Shown piece after piece: positions 1 to 7,776 of a stretch of 64,000 nucleotides of DNA. The notes beneath the pieces were generated by a model. The model was not told where the DNA came from. It worked only from the letters and a program-made list of their open reading frames with translations, and searched no databases. Numbering within the stretch: position 1 is the stretch's first letter; each line of letters opens with the position of its first letter. The position numbers were made by a program, and so were the translations under genes. This stretch comes from Sinorhizobium terangae (GTDB lineage: Bacteria; Pseudomonadota; Alphaproteobacteria; Rhizobiales; Rhizobiaceae): positions 620,001 to 684,000 of the forward strand of contig NZ_CP121659.1 of NCBI RefSeq assembly GCF_029714365.1, in the 5' to 3' direction.

Positions 1-1135
1 CTGGTTCCGTGCGCTCCGCACCGTTTACCATCGGCAGAAGGCTGATGCCGTCCGTCCAGGGCTTTACCTCGTCCATGGAGATGCCGGCGAGATCGGCAAG
101 CGTCGGCGTTACGTCGAGGTTCGAGGTCGGCGTCAGATGCAGGCCGGCCGTGACACCCGGTCCAGCGATCATCAGCGGCACGCGCGCCGAGCCTTCGAAG
201 AAGTTCATCTTGAACCACAGGCCCCTCTCGCCGAGCATATCGCCGTGGTCGGAGCAAAAGAGGATGAGCGTGTCATCGAGCATCCGCGTGCGCGTGAGCG
301 TGTCGATGAGCTCTCCCACCTTTTCGTCGAGATAGGAGATGTTGGCGAAATAGGCCCGCCGCGACCGGCGAATATTCTCCTCGGTCAACTCGAAGTTATC
401 GTAGTCGCAGGAGAGCATGATGCGCCGAGAATGCGGGTCCTGCTGATCGACGGGGAGCGCGCCGACCTCCGGCAGCAGTTGCTCGCATTTCTCGTAGAGA
501 TCCCAGAACTTGCGCCGTGCGACGTAGGGATCGTGCGGGTGGGTGAAGGAAACGGTAAGGCACCAGGGACGGCGGCTTTCGTCGTCACTCTCGCGCGAGA
601 GCTGGTAGAGCTTCTGGTTCGCGAGGAACGCCACCTCGTCGTCATATTCCATCTGGTTGGTGATTTCCGCCACACCGGCGCCGGTGACGGAACCGAGGTT
701 GTGATACCACCAGTCGATCCGTTCGCCGGGCTTGCGGTAATCCGGCGTCCAGCCGAAATCGGCCGGATAGATGTCGGTCGTCAGGCGCTCTTCGAAGCCA
801 TGCAACTGATCCGGCCCGACGAAATGCATCTTGCCGGAAAGCGCGGTGTAGTAGCCGGCCCGGCGCAGATGGTGCGCATAGGTCGGGATCGACGACTGGT
901 ACTCGGCGGCGTTGTCGTAGACGCGGGTGCGGCTCGGCAATTGGCCGGCCATGAAGGACGCGCGGGCGGGAGCACACAACGGCGACGACGTGTAATTGTT
1001 GCGGAAGCGCGCCGAGCGCTTGGCGAGCGCCTTCAGGTTCGGCGCATGCAGGAACTCGGCGGGGCCGTCCGGAAAAAGCTTTCCGTTCAACTGGTCCACC
1101 ATGATGATCAGAATATTGGGCTTCCCGGCAGTCAC
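1..1135 (-). CDS. betC: Choline sulfatase BetC (3' end outside window)
   Basis: Hydrolyses choline-O-sulfate to choline and sulfate in the cytoplasm, feeding the choline-to-glycine-betaine pathway. About 378 N-terminal residues are visible and the C-terminus lies beyond base 1. The sulfatase signature C-x-P-x-R (CAPAR) puts the formylglycine-forming cysteine at residue 54, and an early metal-binding Asp lies in the segment IIMVDQ. The start is a GTG at 1133-1135 (VTAGKPNILI). It lies 110 bp downstream of betI on the same strand, so the two are probably cotranscribed and BetI-regulated as in other Sinorhizobium bet loci. Identification is from the signature and strong recall of rhizobial BetC proteins. 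Confidence 0.95.
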   Translation of the reverse strand, partial: MTAGKPNILIIMVDQLNGKLFPDGPAEFLHAPNLKALAKRSARFRNNYTSSPLCAPARASFMAGQLPSRTRVYDNAAEYQSSIPTYAHHLRRAGYYTALSGKMHFVGPDQLHGFEERLTTDIYPADFGWTPDYRKPGERIDWWYHNLGSVTGAGVAEITNQMEYDDEVAFLANQKLYQLSRESDDESRRPWCLTVSFTHPHDPYVARRKFWDLYEKCEQLLPEVGALPVDQQDPHSRRIMLSCDYDNFELTEENIRRSRRAYFANISYLDEKVGELIDTLTRTRMLDDTLILFCSDHGDMLGERGLWFKMNFFEGSARVPLMIAGPGVTAGLHLTPTSNLDVTPTLADLAGISMDEVKPWTDGISLLPMVNGAERTEP

Positions 1136-1188
1136 GTCGTTGATTCCTCGATTGTTCGAATTACAGTTTTGCGGTGCGGGCGATCGCG

Positions 1189-1233
1189 CCTCATCCGGCT
1201 GCCGCCACCTTCTCCCCGCTTGCGGGGAGAAGG
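1189..1233 (-). repeat. Half copy of a RIME-like palindromic repeat
   Basis: This lies in the betI-betC gap. A hairpin (CCTTCTCCCCG, short loop, CGGGGAGAAGG) is preceded by a CCTCATCC...GCTGCCGCC segment that matches, in inverse orientation, the right half of the larger element at 32610-32727. Such elements are common between rhizobial genes. It could act as an mRNA processing or stabilising hairpin between betI and betC. Confidence 0.7.
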
Positions 1234-1245
1234 CTAGTCCTCGGG

Positions 1246-1857
1246 TTAAACCCCAGAAGAGGGGCGACTTCCGTCGTCCGTCGCCCGCAAATGCGCATTT
1301 ACATAGTCCTCGGTCAGCGCGATCGAAGCTTCGATGCTGATCGGAGCCGAGCGCAGACTCTGGCGGATATAGAGTCCGTCGATCATCGCAGCCGCGCCCT
1401 CGGCGATGCGTTCCGCGTCATCGAAAGCGCAAAGCAGCTTAAGGCTCGCCAACAGATTGGAACGCAGCCGTCGCGCGTAGATCACGAGGAGACGGCGAAC
1501 GTCCTCCGAGCGCTGCGCCTCGGAATAAAAAGCGAGCCAGGCAGCGATCGTCTCTGGCGCGAACTGCTCGGCCCTGAAGCTCACGCGGATCAGTGCACTC
1601 AGCTTTTCGCGCGGCGTCTTCGCGGTCTGAAGCGCAGCGACCGCGTCGTCGCGCAGTTGCGCCAGGAGACTGCGGATCGTTGCGATCAACAATTGATCCT
1701 TGCTGCCGAAGTAGTGGTGCGCGAGCGCCGGCGAGACGCCGGCGGTTCTGGCAATATCCGACATGGTGACCGAGAGCGTGCCTTGGTCGCCGATCACGCG
1801 CAGCGCCGCGTCCACCAATGCCTTTCGCCGTACAGGCTCCATCCCGATTTTCGGCAT
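1246..1857 (-). CDS. betI: Transcriptional repressor BetI (TetR family)
   Basis: A 203-residue TetR-type repressor of the bet genes, released by choline. The N-terminus MPKIGMEPVRRKALVDAAL is the usual BetI start. The helix-turn-helix follows at about residues 25-55 (MSDIARTAGVSPALAHHYFG), then an all-helical ligand domain. The ATG at 1855-1857 is preceded by an AGGGAG ribosome-binding site. An upstream ATG in frame (1905) would add 16 atypical residues and overlap the operator, so I reject it. A palindrome 32 bp upstream is a good BetI operator, pointing to autoregulation of betI-betC. Confidence 0.95.
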   Translation of the reverse strand: MPKIGMEPVRRKALVDAALRVIGDQGTLSVTMSDIARTAGVSPALAHHYFGSKDQLLIATIRSLLAQLRDDAVAALQTAKTPREKLSALIRVSFRAEQFAPETIAAWLAFYSEAQRSEDVRRLLVIYARRLRSNLLASLKLLCAFDDAERIAEGAAAMIDGLYIRQSLRSAPISIEASIALTEDYVNAHLRATDDGSRPSSGV

Positions 1858-1889
1858 CCGAAACTCCCTCGACTCCTTCCAGTTTATTT

Positions 1890-1909
1890 TTGATTGACTC
1901 ATCAATCAA
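1890..1909. promoter_or_regulatory. Probable BetI operator
   Basis: Perfect 8-bp inverted repeat TTGATTGA / TCAATCAA separated by CTCA, upstream of betI. It resembles the TTGATTG...CAATCAA pattern known for BetI binding sites in other Proteobacteria (from memory). The six-base gap between TTGAT and ATCAA excludes an FNR/FixK box. Confidence 0.75.
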
Positions 1910-2006
1910 TAAAAAACTTTGTCGCTTTTTCTCTTTCTTTTTGCTGAGAAATCCGGCTCAATCGAAAGGTGGCGTTCATGCTCGCCGATAAGACTGGAGG
2001 TTGAAG

Positions 2007-2555
2007 ATGGCCCACGCATTCGATCCCGCCGGTAGAGAGGCTGTCGCCGGAAAATGGGTCTGGTTCGTCGCCCTTGGCGTGATCCTGATCATGTGCGGCG
2101 GCATTGCCTTCGGCAATCTGCTCATGGCGACGGTTGCCTCCGTCTATTATGTGGGCATCATCATGCTGATTGGCGGTCTGCTCAATCTCGGTCACGCCTT
2201 TCAGGTCAAGACTTGGGGAAGTTTCCTCTATTGGCTCTTGAGCGCGGCCTTCTACGCGGCGGCGGGCCTCTTCGCCTTCATCAATCCGGTGCTTGCCTCT
2301 GCGGTCCTGACCTTCCTGATGGCGTTGGCGCTGATCGTTGCAGGCTGCTTCCGCGTCTGGGTCGGCTTCAAGCTCCGGCCGTTCGGCGGATGGGGCTGGA
2401 TGGTCGTCGGCGGTCTCGTCACGCTCGCCGCTGGCCTCGTCATCGCCGCCGGTTGGCCGGTCAACAGCCTCTGGATCCTTGGCCTGTTTCTGGCGGTCGA
2501 TCTCGTCATGCAGGGGCTCGCCTCGATCGCCTTCGGCGTTCTCGCAAAGGGCTGA
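2007..2555 (+). CDS. HdeD/DUF308 family membrane protein
   Basis: A 182-residue integral membrane protein with about six hydrophobic helices in pairs (around residues 18-38, 43-63, 73-93, 98-118, 128-148, 153-178), the pattern of the HdeD family linked to acid stress in enterobacteria. The ATG at 2007 follows CTGGAGG at 1994-2000. A TTG at 2001 is too close to that site to be the start. Divergent from betI with 149 bp between. Function in rhizobia is not established; family assignment is from the repeated two-helix pattern and small polar loops. Confidence 0.8.
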   Translation: MAHAFDPAGREAVAGKWVWFVALGVILIMCGGIAFGNLLMATVASVYYVGIIMLIGGLLNLGHAFQVKTWGSFLYWLLSAAFYAAAGLFAFINPVLASAVLTFLMALALIVAGCFRVWVGFKLRPFGGWGWMVVGGLVTLAAGLVIAAGWPVNSLWILGLFLAVDLVMQGLASIAFGVLAKG

Positions 2556-2719
2556 GGAAGATCGCGCCGCTTCGGCGTTGTGCAACCATAAGGGGCGCAT
2601 ACCGATACACTCTACTCAGGCTGCCAATCCTTCATCAAACTTTCACACTCGCGAAAGCTTTCGTTGACGCTTGGCTTTGATGCTGGCGCGCGTGTGTTTG
2701 TCTTTATCCTGGAGCCGGC

Positions 2720-4540
2720 ATGTCCGTCGCCCCCACCGAAATCCTCTCGCTTCGCCGCTTCGGCGACGACCAGATTGTCACCCTTGCCAAGCTCGTCATC
2801 GAGAACGCCTTTCAGCCGATCGTCGAGGCGACGACCGGTGCCGTCTTCGGTTATGAATCGCTGATGCGCGGGTTCCAGCGTCTTGGCTTTGCCTCGCCAC
2901 TCGAATTGCTGGACAAGGCGGAGGAGGTGGGCCAGCTTCTGCCGCTCGAACACCTTATCAACAGCCGCGCCGTCGCCGCCTTCGCGACGATCCCCGATTT
3001 TTCGGCACGGACCCTTTTCCTGAATTTCGATTCGAGGCTGGTCGGTGGCGAGGACGATATCGTCGAGCGCCTCGTCAACCACCTCAAGCGCGCCAACATT
3101 GCCCCGTCTTCGCTCTGCTTCGAGCTTTCGGAGCGCTTCGACAGTGGCAAAATGCCGGATTTTTCCGCGCTGGTGAGGCAATTGCGGCTTGCCGGTTTCA
3201 AGCTTGCGATCGATGATTTCGGTGCGGGCTTCAACGGCTTGAAGTTGCTCTGCGACCAGCCCGTCGACTACGTCAAGATCGATCGGCACTTCATCTCCGG
3301 CATCGAGCGGGACCCGCGCAAGCGCCACCTCGTCCGCCACACGGTAAACACGGCCCATGTGCTCGGAACGCGCGTGATTGCGGAGGGCGTGGAGACGGAA
3401 GCCGAGTTCCTCGCGTGCCGTGATCTCGGCTGCGATCTGGTTCAGGGTTATTTCATTGCCCGCCCCACCACACACTTAAGCGAACTGCAGCCGGCTTATC
3501 CCCATCTGGAACTGAGCGGCGCCGCACGGCGCACCTCCGCGACGCTCGACAGCATCCTGATCAGGAAACAGATCGAACAGCTCCCTGCCGTCAGGGAAAG
3601 CGATGAACTCGAATCCGTCTTCGATCTGTTCCGGCTCAATCCGCGCCAGGCTTTCTTTCCCGTGCTGAACGCCAACGGCGAACCGCGCGGCATCCTGCAC
3701 GAGTATCACGTCAAGGAAATGATCTATCATCCCTTCGGCCGGGATCTTCTGAAGAACCGCATTTATCAGCGCCGTATCTCGCATTTCGTGAGCCCCGCGC
3801 CGATCGCCGATCTCGACACGCCGGCCGACGAGATGCTGAAAATCTTCGCCGGCATGGACGGCAGCGACTGTGTGATCCTGACGGAAAACATGCGTTATGC
3901 CGGCATTCTATCCGCTTCGTCGCTGCTGAAGATCATCAACGAAAAACAGTTGAAGACGGCGCAGGAGCAGAACCCGCTGACGGGCCTGCCGGGCAATCGC
4001 GCGATCCGTGACTATGTGCAGGATGCGATCCTCGACGGCGATGTGACGCGCTATTTCTGCTATTGCGACTTCGACGACTTCAAGCCTTTCAACGATACCT
4101 ACGGCTTCCAGAAGGGCGACCTGGCGATCACGCTGTTTGCCGCTTTGCTCAGACGCCACTTCATCGGCGAGGAGAAGTTCCTGGGGCATGTCGGCGGCGA
4201 CGATTTCTTCGTCGGCGTCAGCGGCCTCGACGAAGGGGAAATCCGCGCCGTCCTCATGCGCCTCGTCGATGACTTTCGTTCGGACGTTCGCCAACTTTAT
4301 TCGCCGGAACATCAGGTGGCGGGGCGCATCAGCGGGTATGGCCGCGACGGTGGCGCGAAGGACTTTCCGCTGATGCGCTGCTCGATTGCGGTTCTCGTGC
4401 TGCCGGAAGGCTTCGTCCTTTCCGACAGCCAGACGGTGAGCAAGAGGATCGCCGAGATAAAGGCGCGCGCCAAGGCAAGCCTGGACGGTCTTGTGTTGGA
4501 GCAACTGGACGGCAACGGATATGTCCAGCCGGAATCGTAG
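2720..4540 (+). CDS. EAL - CBS - GGDEF protein (c-di-GMP turnover)
   Basis: A 606-residue cytoplasmic protein with an unusual order: EAL first (about 20-255), a CBS-like pair (about 270-410), then GGDEF (about 430-600). The phosphodiesterase residues appear intact: YESLMRG (Ser replaces Ala in EAL), LNFD, ELSER, AIDDFG, VKID, IAEGVE and QGYF. The cyclase signature reads GGDDF rather than GG(D/E)EF and no RxxD inhibitory site precedes it, so this domain may be weak or only bind GTP. I predict a c-di-GMP phosphodiesterase tuned by the CBS and degenerate GGDEF parts. No membrane segment. An RBS CTGGAG lies 6 bp before the ATG. Confidence 0.88.
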   Translation: MSVAPTEILSLRRFGDDQIVTLAKLVIENAFQPIVEATTGAVFGYESLMRGFQRLGFASPLELLDKAEEVGQLLPLEHLINSRAVAAFATIPDFSARTLFLNFDSRLVGGEDDIVERLVNHLKRANIAPSSLCFELSERFDSGKMPDFSALVRQLRLAGFKLAIDDFGAGFNGLKLLCDQPVDYVKIDRHFISGIERDPRKRHLVRHTVNTAHVLGTRVIAEGVETEAEFLACRDLGCDLVQGYFIARPTTHLSELQPAYPHLELSGAARRTSATLDSILIRKQIEQLPAVRESDELESVFDLFRLNPRQAFFPVLNANGEPRGILHEYHVKEMIYHPFGRDLLKNRIYQRRISHFVSPAPIADLDTPADEMLKIFAGMDGSDCVILTENMRYAGILSASSLLKIINEKQLKTAQEQNPLTGLPGNRAIRDYVQDAILDGDVTRYFCYCDFDDFKPFNDTYGFQKGDLAITLFAALLRRHFIGEEKFLGHVGGDDFFVGVSGLDEGEIRAVLMRLVDDFRSDVRQLYSPEHQVAGRISGYGRDGGAKDFPLMRCSIAVLVLPEGFVLSDSQTVSKRIAEIKARAKASLDGLVLEQLDGNGYVQPES

Positions 4541-4625
4541 ATCCACACGCCCTTTCGATTGCGCTTGGCCAGCAGCTTAAGCAGCTCCCGCTCATCGCCG
4601 GTAATCCTGCCGACAGCACGGCGAG

Positions 4626-5423
4626 CTATGGGGCCGCGAAGAGCTCGGAGCTCACTGAGATCAGGTTATAGACGGCCAGGGAGGCAACGGTCAGGCCCAC
4701 CATGGCCGCCAGCACCCCATGTGGCAGCGTCTTGCTGATCCAGCCAGCCAGGGGCGCAGCCACGGCGCCGCCTATGATCAGGCCAAGCACGACCAGCACA
4801 TAACCTCCGAGGTCGAGCTGCAACACGAAGGTGGCGCTGACAGCAATCGTCACAAAGAATTCTGCAAGGCTCGCGGAACCAATGCTGCAGCGGGCGCTCT
4901 CTCCGCGGGTGATCAATGTGGAATTCACGAACGATCCCCAGCCACCGCCGCCCACCGCATCAAAAAAACCTCCGGCAAGCCCGATCGGCGCGGTCGGCAT
5001 ATTGTGATCGCGCTCACGCCCGCCGGTGTAGATTTGCCGGGCAATCAGCACGGCCATCGCCAGCAGGTAGATCGATATCAGAAGCTTGACCGGATCTTCC
5101 GGCACCTGTGTCAGCACATAGGCGCCGGCGAAGCCGCCGACAACGCCCCCCCGGCACCAGGCGTGAGAAAAGCCCCAATCGACGTTGCGGTGCCAGATGT
5201 GTGAGCCGCCCGCCAGCCCGGTGGTCACAATCTCCGCGGCGTGCGTACTGGCGCTGGCGACGGCCGGTGGACTGCCCGTTGCGAGCAAAGCTGTTGTAAC
5301 GATCACGCCATAGGCCTGACCCAGGGCGCCGTCAATTAGCTGCGCCACAAAGCCTAGCACTATGTAGAGCGCAAAATGTACGGTGAAGATGTCGGATGCA
5401 TCTATGCTCCAGATGGCGTCCAC
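4626..5423 (-). CDS. TauE/SafE family (UPF0721) membrane exporter
   Basis: A 265-residue polytopic membrane protein with about eight helices and the family's N-terminal motif around LGFVAQLIDGALGQAYG plus a second half carrying GGFFDAVGGGGWGSF. The family exports sulfite, sulfoacetate or related anions; the substrate is unknown here. I prefer the GTG at 5423 (MDAIWSID...) because GGAGAG precedes it. A GTG at 5468 would add 15 polar residues. It converges on the EAL-GGDEF gene. About 230 bp upstream separates it from the divergent oxidoreductase gene. Confidence 0.85.
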   Translation of the reverse strand: MDAIWSIDASDIFTVHFALYIVLGFVAQLIDGALGQAYGVIVTTALLATGSPPAVASASTHAAEIVTTGLAGGSHIWHRNVDWGFSHAWCRGGVVGGFAGAYVLTQVPEDPVKLLISIYLLAMAVLIARQIYTGGRERDHNMPTAPIGLAGGFFDAVGGGGWGSFVNSTLITRGESARCSIGSASLAEFFVTIAVSATFVLQLDLGGYVLVVLGLIIGGAVAAPLAGWISKTLPHGVLAAMVGLTVASLAVYNLISVSSELFAAP

Positions 5424-5650
5424 AGGGCGCACTCTCCGCTTTGACGGGCACGGCGCCAACGGTTCCACCCATCAGCACGCACCTGCATTGGTCGGATCAG
5501 GCCGCCAAGCCACTGACGCGGAAACGTCTGGGGCCGGAAATGGTTCTTTCTTCCTTTCGGAAGTTGGGGTGAGCTCGCGCCGGGACCTTTCCGGAGCTGC
5601 AACCGAGCTATAGGTAGAACGGAACGGATGCCGCTTGCGAGGATGCCGCC

Positions 5651-6670
5651 ATGACGACTGAGATGAATCTTCCGACTGAAATGACCTATGTGGACCTGCC
5701 GGGCCCGGGTGGCCCGGAAAACATGGTTTTGGCGCGCGGGCCGCTGCCGGACGTCAAAGCCGGCGATATCCTGATCCGTGTCGAGGCAGCCGGCATCAAT
5801 CGGCCGGACGTGCTGCAGCGCAAGGGCGACTATCCACCGCCGCCGGGCGCGAGCCCGATCCTCGGCCTTGAAGTGGCCGGCGAGGTCGTTGCTATGGGCG
5901 AGGGCATAACCGGCTTCTCGATCGGGGACAAGGTCTGCGCGCTCGCCAATGGCGGCGGCTATGCGGCATATTGCGCGCTGCCGGCGACACAGGCTCTCGC
6001 CTGGCCAAAGGGGTATGATGCGACAAAGGCGGCGGCGCTGCCGGAAACGTTCTTCACGGTTTGGGCCAACGTCTTCGATATGGCAGGGCTCAAGGCGGGT
6101 GAAACGATCCTGGTCCATGGCGGATCGAGCGGTATCGGCACCACCGCAATCCAACTCGCCAAAGCCTTCGGCGCCGAGGTTCTGGTGACCGCCGGTAGCG
6201 CCGAGAAGTGCAGGGCTTGCGAGGCACTCGGGGCGAAGCGAGCGATCAACTATCGCGAGGAAGACTTCAAGGCCGTTGCGCTTGACGAGACAGGTGGGCG
6301 AGGGGTGGACGTCATCCTCGACATGGTCGGCGGGCGCTACTTCGATCGCAATATCGGTTCGCTCGCCAGGGATGGCCGTCTGTCGATCATCGCGTTCCTG
6401 GGTGGCGCGCGCGTGGAGGGCGCCAATATCGGGCCGATCCTGACGAAGCGCCTGCATATCATGGGGTCCGCGCTTCGCCCGCGCACATCCGCGGAAAAAC
6501 AGGCAATCCGCGACGGACTTGCGGCAAAGGTCTGGCCATTGCTGGAGGGAGGCGCCGTGGCGCCGGTCATCCATCAGATTCTACCCTTCGAAAGGGTCGC
6601 CGATGGCCATCGCCTGATGGAAGAAGGCGATCACATCGGCAAGATCGTGATGACCATGGGCAGATCCTAG
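5651..6670 (+). CDS. NAD(P)H quinone oxidoreductase, PIG3/zeta-crystallin type
   Basis: A 339-residue member of the zinc-free MDR superfamily. It has the N-terminal GroES-like fold ([25 protein letters not shown] is typical of the TP53I3/PIG3 branch) and a Rossmann domain with the nucleotide motif in [16 protein letters not shown]. No structural-zinc cysteine cluster is present, as expected for quinone reductases. Predicted to reduce quinones with NADPH in the cytoplasm. ATG at 5651 lies behind GCGAGGA; a second in-frame ATG at 5663 is also possible. It stands alone on this strand, so nothing nearby fixes its substrate. Confidence 0.9.
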   Translation: MTTEMNLPTEMTYVDLPGPGGPENMVLARGPLPDVKAGDILIRVEAAGINRPDVLQRKGDYPPPPGASPILGLEVAGEVVAMGEGITGFSIGDKVCALANGGGYAAYCALPATQALAWPKGYDATKAAALPETFFTVWANVFDMAGLKAGETILVHGGSSGIGTTAIQLAKAFGAEVLVTAGSAEKCRACEALGAKRAINYREEDFKAVALDETGGRGVDVILDMVGGRYFDRNIGSLARDGRLSIIAFLGGARVEGANIGPILTKRLHIMGSALRPRTSAEKQAIRDGLAAKVWPLLEGGAVAPVIHQILPFERVADGHRLMEEGDHIGKIVMTMGRS

Positions 6671-6743
6671 GAGTTCTTGTCCAATCCTCCGATCGATGCC
6701 TTCGACGATGGTCGGTCTTGTATTCGGGCGGGAATGACTTACG

Positions 6744-6763
6744 TTTGTTGTAACGTCAACGAA
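6744..6763. promoter_or_regulatory. Operator-like dyad upstream of a small ORF
   Basis: Near-perfect inverted repeat TTTGTTG / CAACGAA around TAACGT, with an overlapping ACGTT/AACGT repeat. It sits 20 bp upstream of the start of the possible 23-codon ORF at 6783. No regulator is identified. Confidence 0.4.
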
Positions 6764-6782
6764 CAGAAAGGAAGGTGATCCA

Positions 6783-6854
6783 ATGTCTAGTGAGATTTCG
6801 GACCTCGTGACAGGCATGGGAGAGGTGAAGGAGTCGAGGCAGCCCTCGGCTTGA
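6783..6854 (+). CDS. Possible 23-residue small protein or leader peptide
   Basis: ATG at 6783 with a good ribosome-binding site (GGAAGGTG, 5-bp spacing) opens 23 codons, MSSEISDLVTGMGEVKESRQ followed by PSA, to a TGA at 6852. The peptide is polar with no membrane helix. An operator-like dyad lies just upstream, and three hairpins ending in a terminator lie just downstream (6869-6941). It could be a small protein, or the translated part of a regulatory RNA. Unrecognised; no family is claimed. Confidence 0.35.
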   Translation: MSSEISDLVTGMGEVKESRQPSA

Positions 6855-6864
6855 TACCCGCCTT

Positions 6865-6941
6865 CCTTGGGCTGGAAAAGCCCGGGCCGTCACAGGCCAA
6901 ATGCTCATGGAAGGGTCGCTGACGCGGCCCTTTTCCTTTTT
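6865..6941 (+). ncRNA. Candidate structured RNA ending in a terminator
   Basis: Three consecutive stems can be drawn: GGGCT/AGCCC (6869-6883), GGCC/GGCC (6885-6898), and AGGGTCGC/GCGGCCCT (6912-6931), the last followed by TTTCCTTTTT. This is either the 3' part of a small RNA or the terminator region of the preceding small ORF. The downstream gene is on the opposite strand, so this is not a leader for an adjacent coding gene. Confidence 0.4.
6912..6941 (+). terminator. Rho-independent terminator
   Basis: Eight-bp stem AGGGTCGC / GCGGCCCT (one G-U pair) with a TGAC loop, followed by TTTCCTTTTT. It closes the small ORF/sRNA unit and faces the 3' end of the DUF3750 gene on the other strand. Confidence 0.65.
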
Positions 6942-6967
6942 GTTCTCAGGAAGCGCTGGAACCCGGG

Positions 6968-7705
6968 TCAGATCCCGAAGCGCCCGAGCGCCGGTATCTT
7001 GATGCCGGGCCGTACGATGTCGAACCCAGCCACCAATCCCATGAAATGCAGTTCCAGCCCGCTTCGCCAGCCGGCGGAGATTCCGGCGAGCCCGTAGAGC
7101 GTTGCGTGCAGGTCGCGGCCATCGGCGTCGATCTGAAAAAGTTTACCCTCAGGCAGGTAGTCGCGGCCGACGGCGTTCGGCGGCAGTACGGCGTCAAGCT
7201 CGGGTACCGAACGAAGAACGTGCGCGACAAAGGTGTTGGAGTTCGGTCCCGGCCACAGCCTGTAAGTGCCGGGCGAGGAATAGGGGTAATCGGCAATCGC
7301 TTGCTCGACTTTAGGGATCAGGCGCTGCGCCTGCTCTCCCTTGATCATCGCGACGATGCGCGGCTCGTTCGAATACCAGCGGCCATCGGCCTGGTAGGCG
7401 TTCTTACGGATAGGTTTGCCCCAGCCGACCTTTTCGTATCGGGCATAGGCCAGCGCTCCTTCTTCCTTTGTGACGATCCAGGCATGGCTGGCGACGGCGC
7501 CCTTCATGCCGCCGGTCGTTGCCGAGAGGATATAAACTGCGGCCTCGGGGCTTACAGCCGCTTTGGGGAGAAGGCCGGCGGACGACCAGTCCGCGTCCCG
7601 CCAGCTCTGCGGCCTCTCCTTCATGTACCACCAGCCAGCCGAGGCTAGCGCCGGAAGCAGGTAGATGATCATAAAGGCGACAAGCAGCTTGCGGATGAAT
7701 TTCAT
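6968..7705 (-). CDS. DUF3750 family membrane-anchored protein
   Basis: A 245-residue protein with one N-terminal membrane segment (about residues 5-24, KLLVAFMIIYLLPALASAGWW) and a periplasmic domain. The conserved region (AVYILSATTGGMKGAVASHAWIV... and YRLWPGPNSNTFVAHVLRSVPEL) fits DUF3750, a proteobacterial family of unknown function. The ATG at 7703-7705 follows GGGGGTGCG; the longer frame from 7774 begins without an RBS and would overlap the asparaginase promoter. Divergent from the asparaginase gene with only 71 bp between starts. Confidence 0.85.
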   Translation of the reverse strand: MKFIRKLLVAFMIIYLLPALASAGWWYMKERPQSWRDADWSSAGLLPKAAVSPEAAVYILSATTGGMKGAVASHAWIVTKEEGALAYARYEKVGWGKPIRKNAYQADGRWYSNEPRIVAMIKGEQAQRLIPKVEQAIADYPYSSPGTYRLWPGPNSNTFVAHVLRSVPELDAVLPPNAVGRDYLPEGKLFQIDADGRDLHATLYGLAGISAGWRSGLELHFMGLVAGFDIVRPGIKIPALGRFGI

Positions 7706-7776
7706 CGCACCCCCCGGTTCCCAGCGGTCGGATTCCTGATAAATGCAGAGGCGAAAGAGGAAATTTGAGGGCAAGC

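Noticed and set aside
1902..2600. Long minus-strand frame (232 codons) opposite the HdeD-like gene
   Set aside because: It runs antisense to a well-supported membrane protein with RBS, and its composition (Asp/Glu/Arg/His-rich) is what GC-rich third positions give on the opposite strand.
4541..4632. Minus-strand frame reading a charged, protein-like peptide (ITGDERELLKLLAKRNRKG) at the end of the TauE gene
   Set aside because: It looks coding-like but is under 40 residues outside the antisense overlap, has no start or RBS, and matches no family I know. It could be a gene remnant, but the evidence is too thin.
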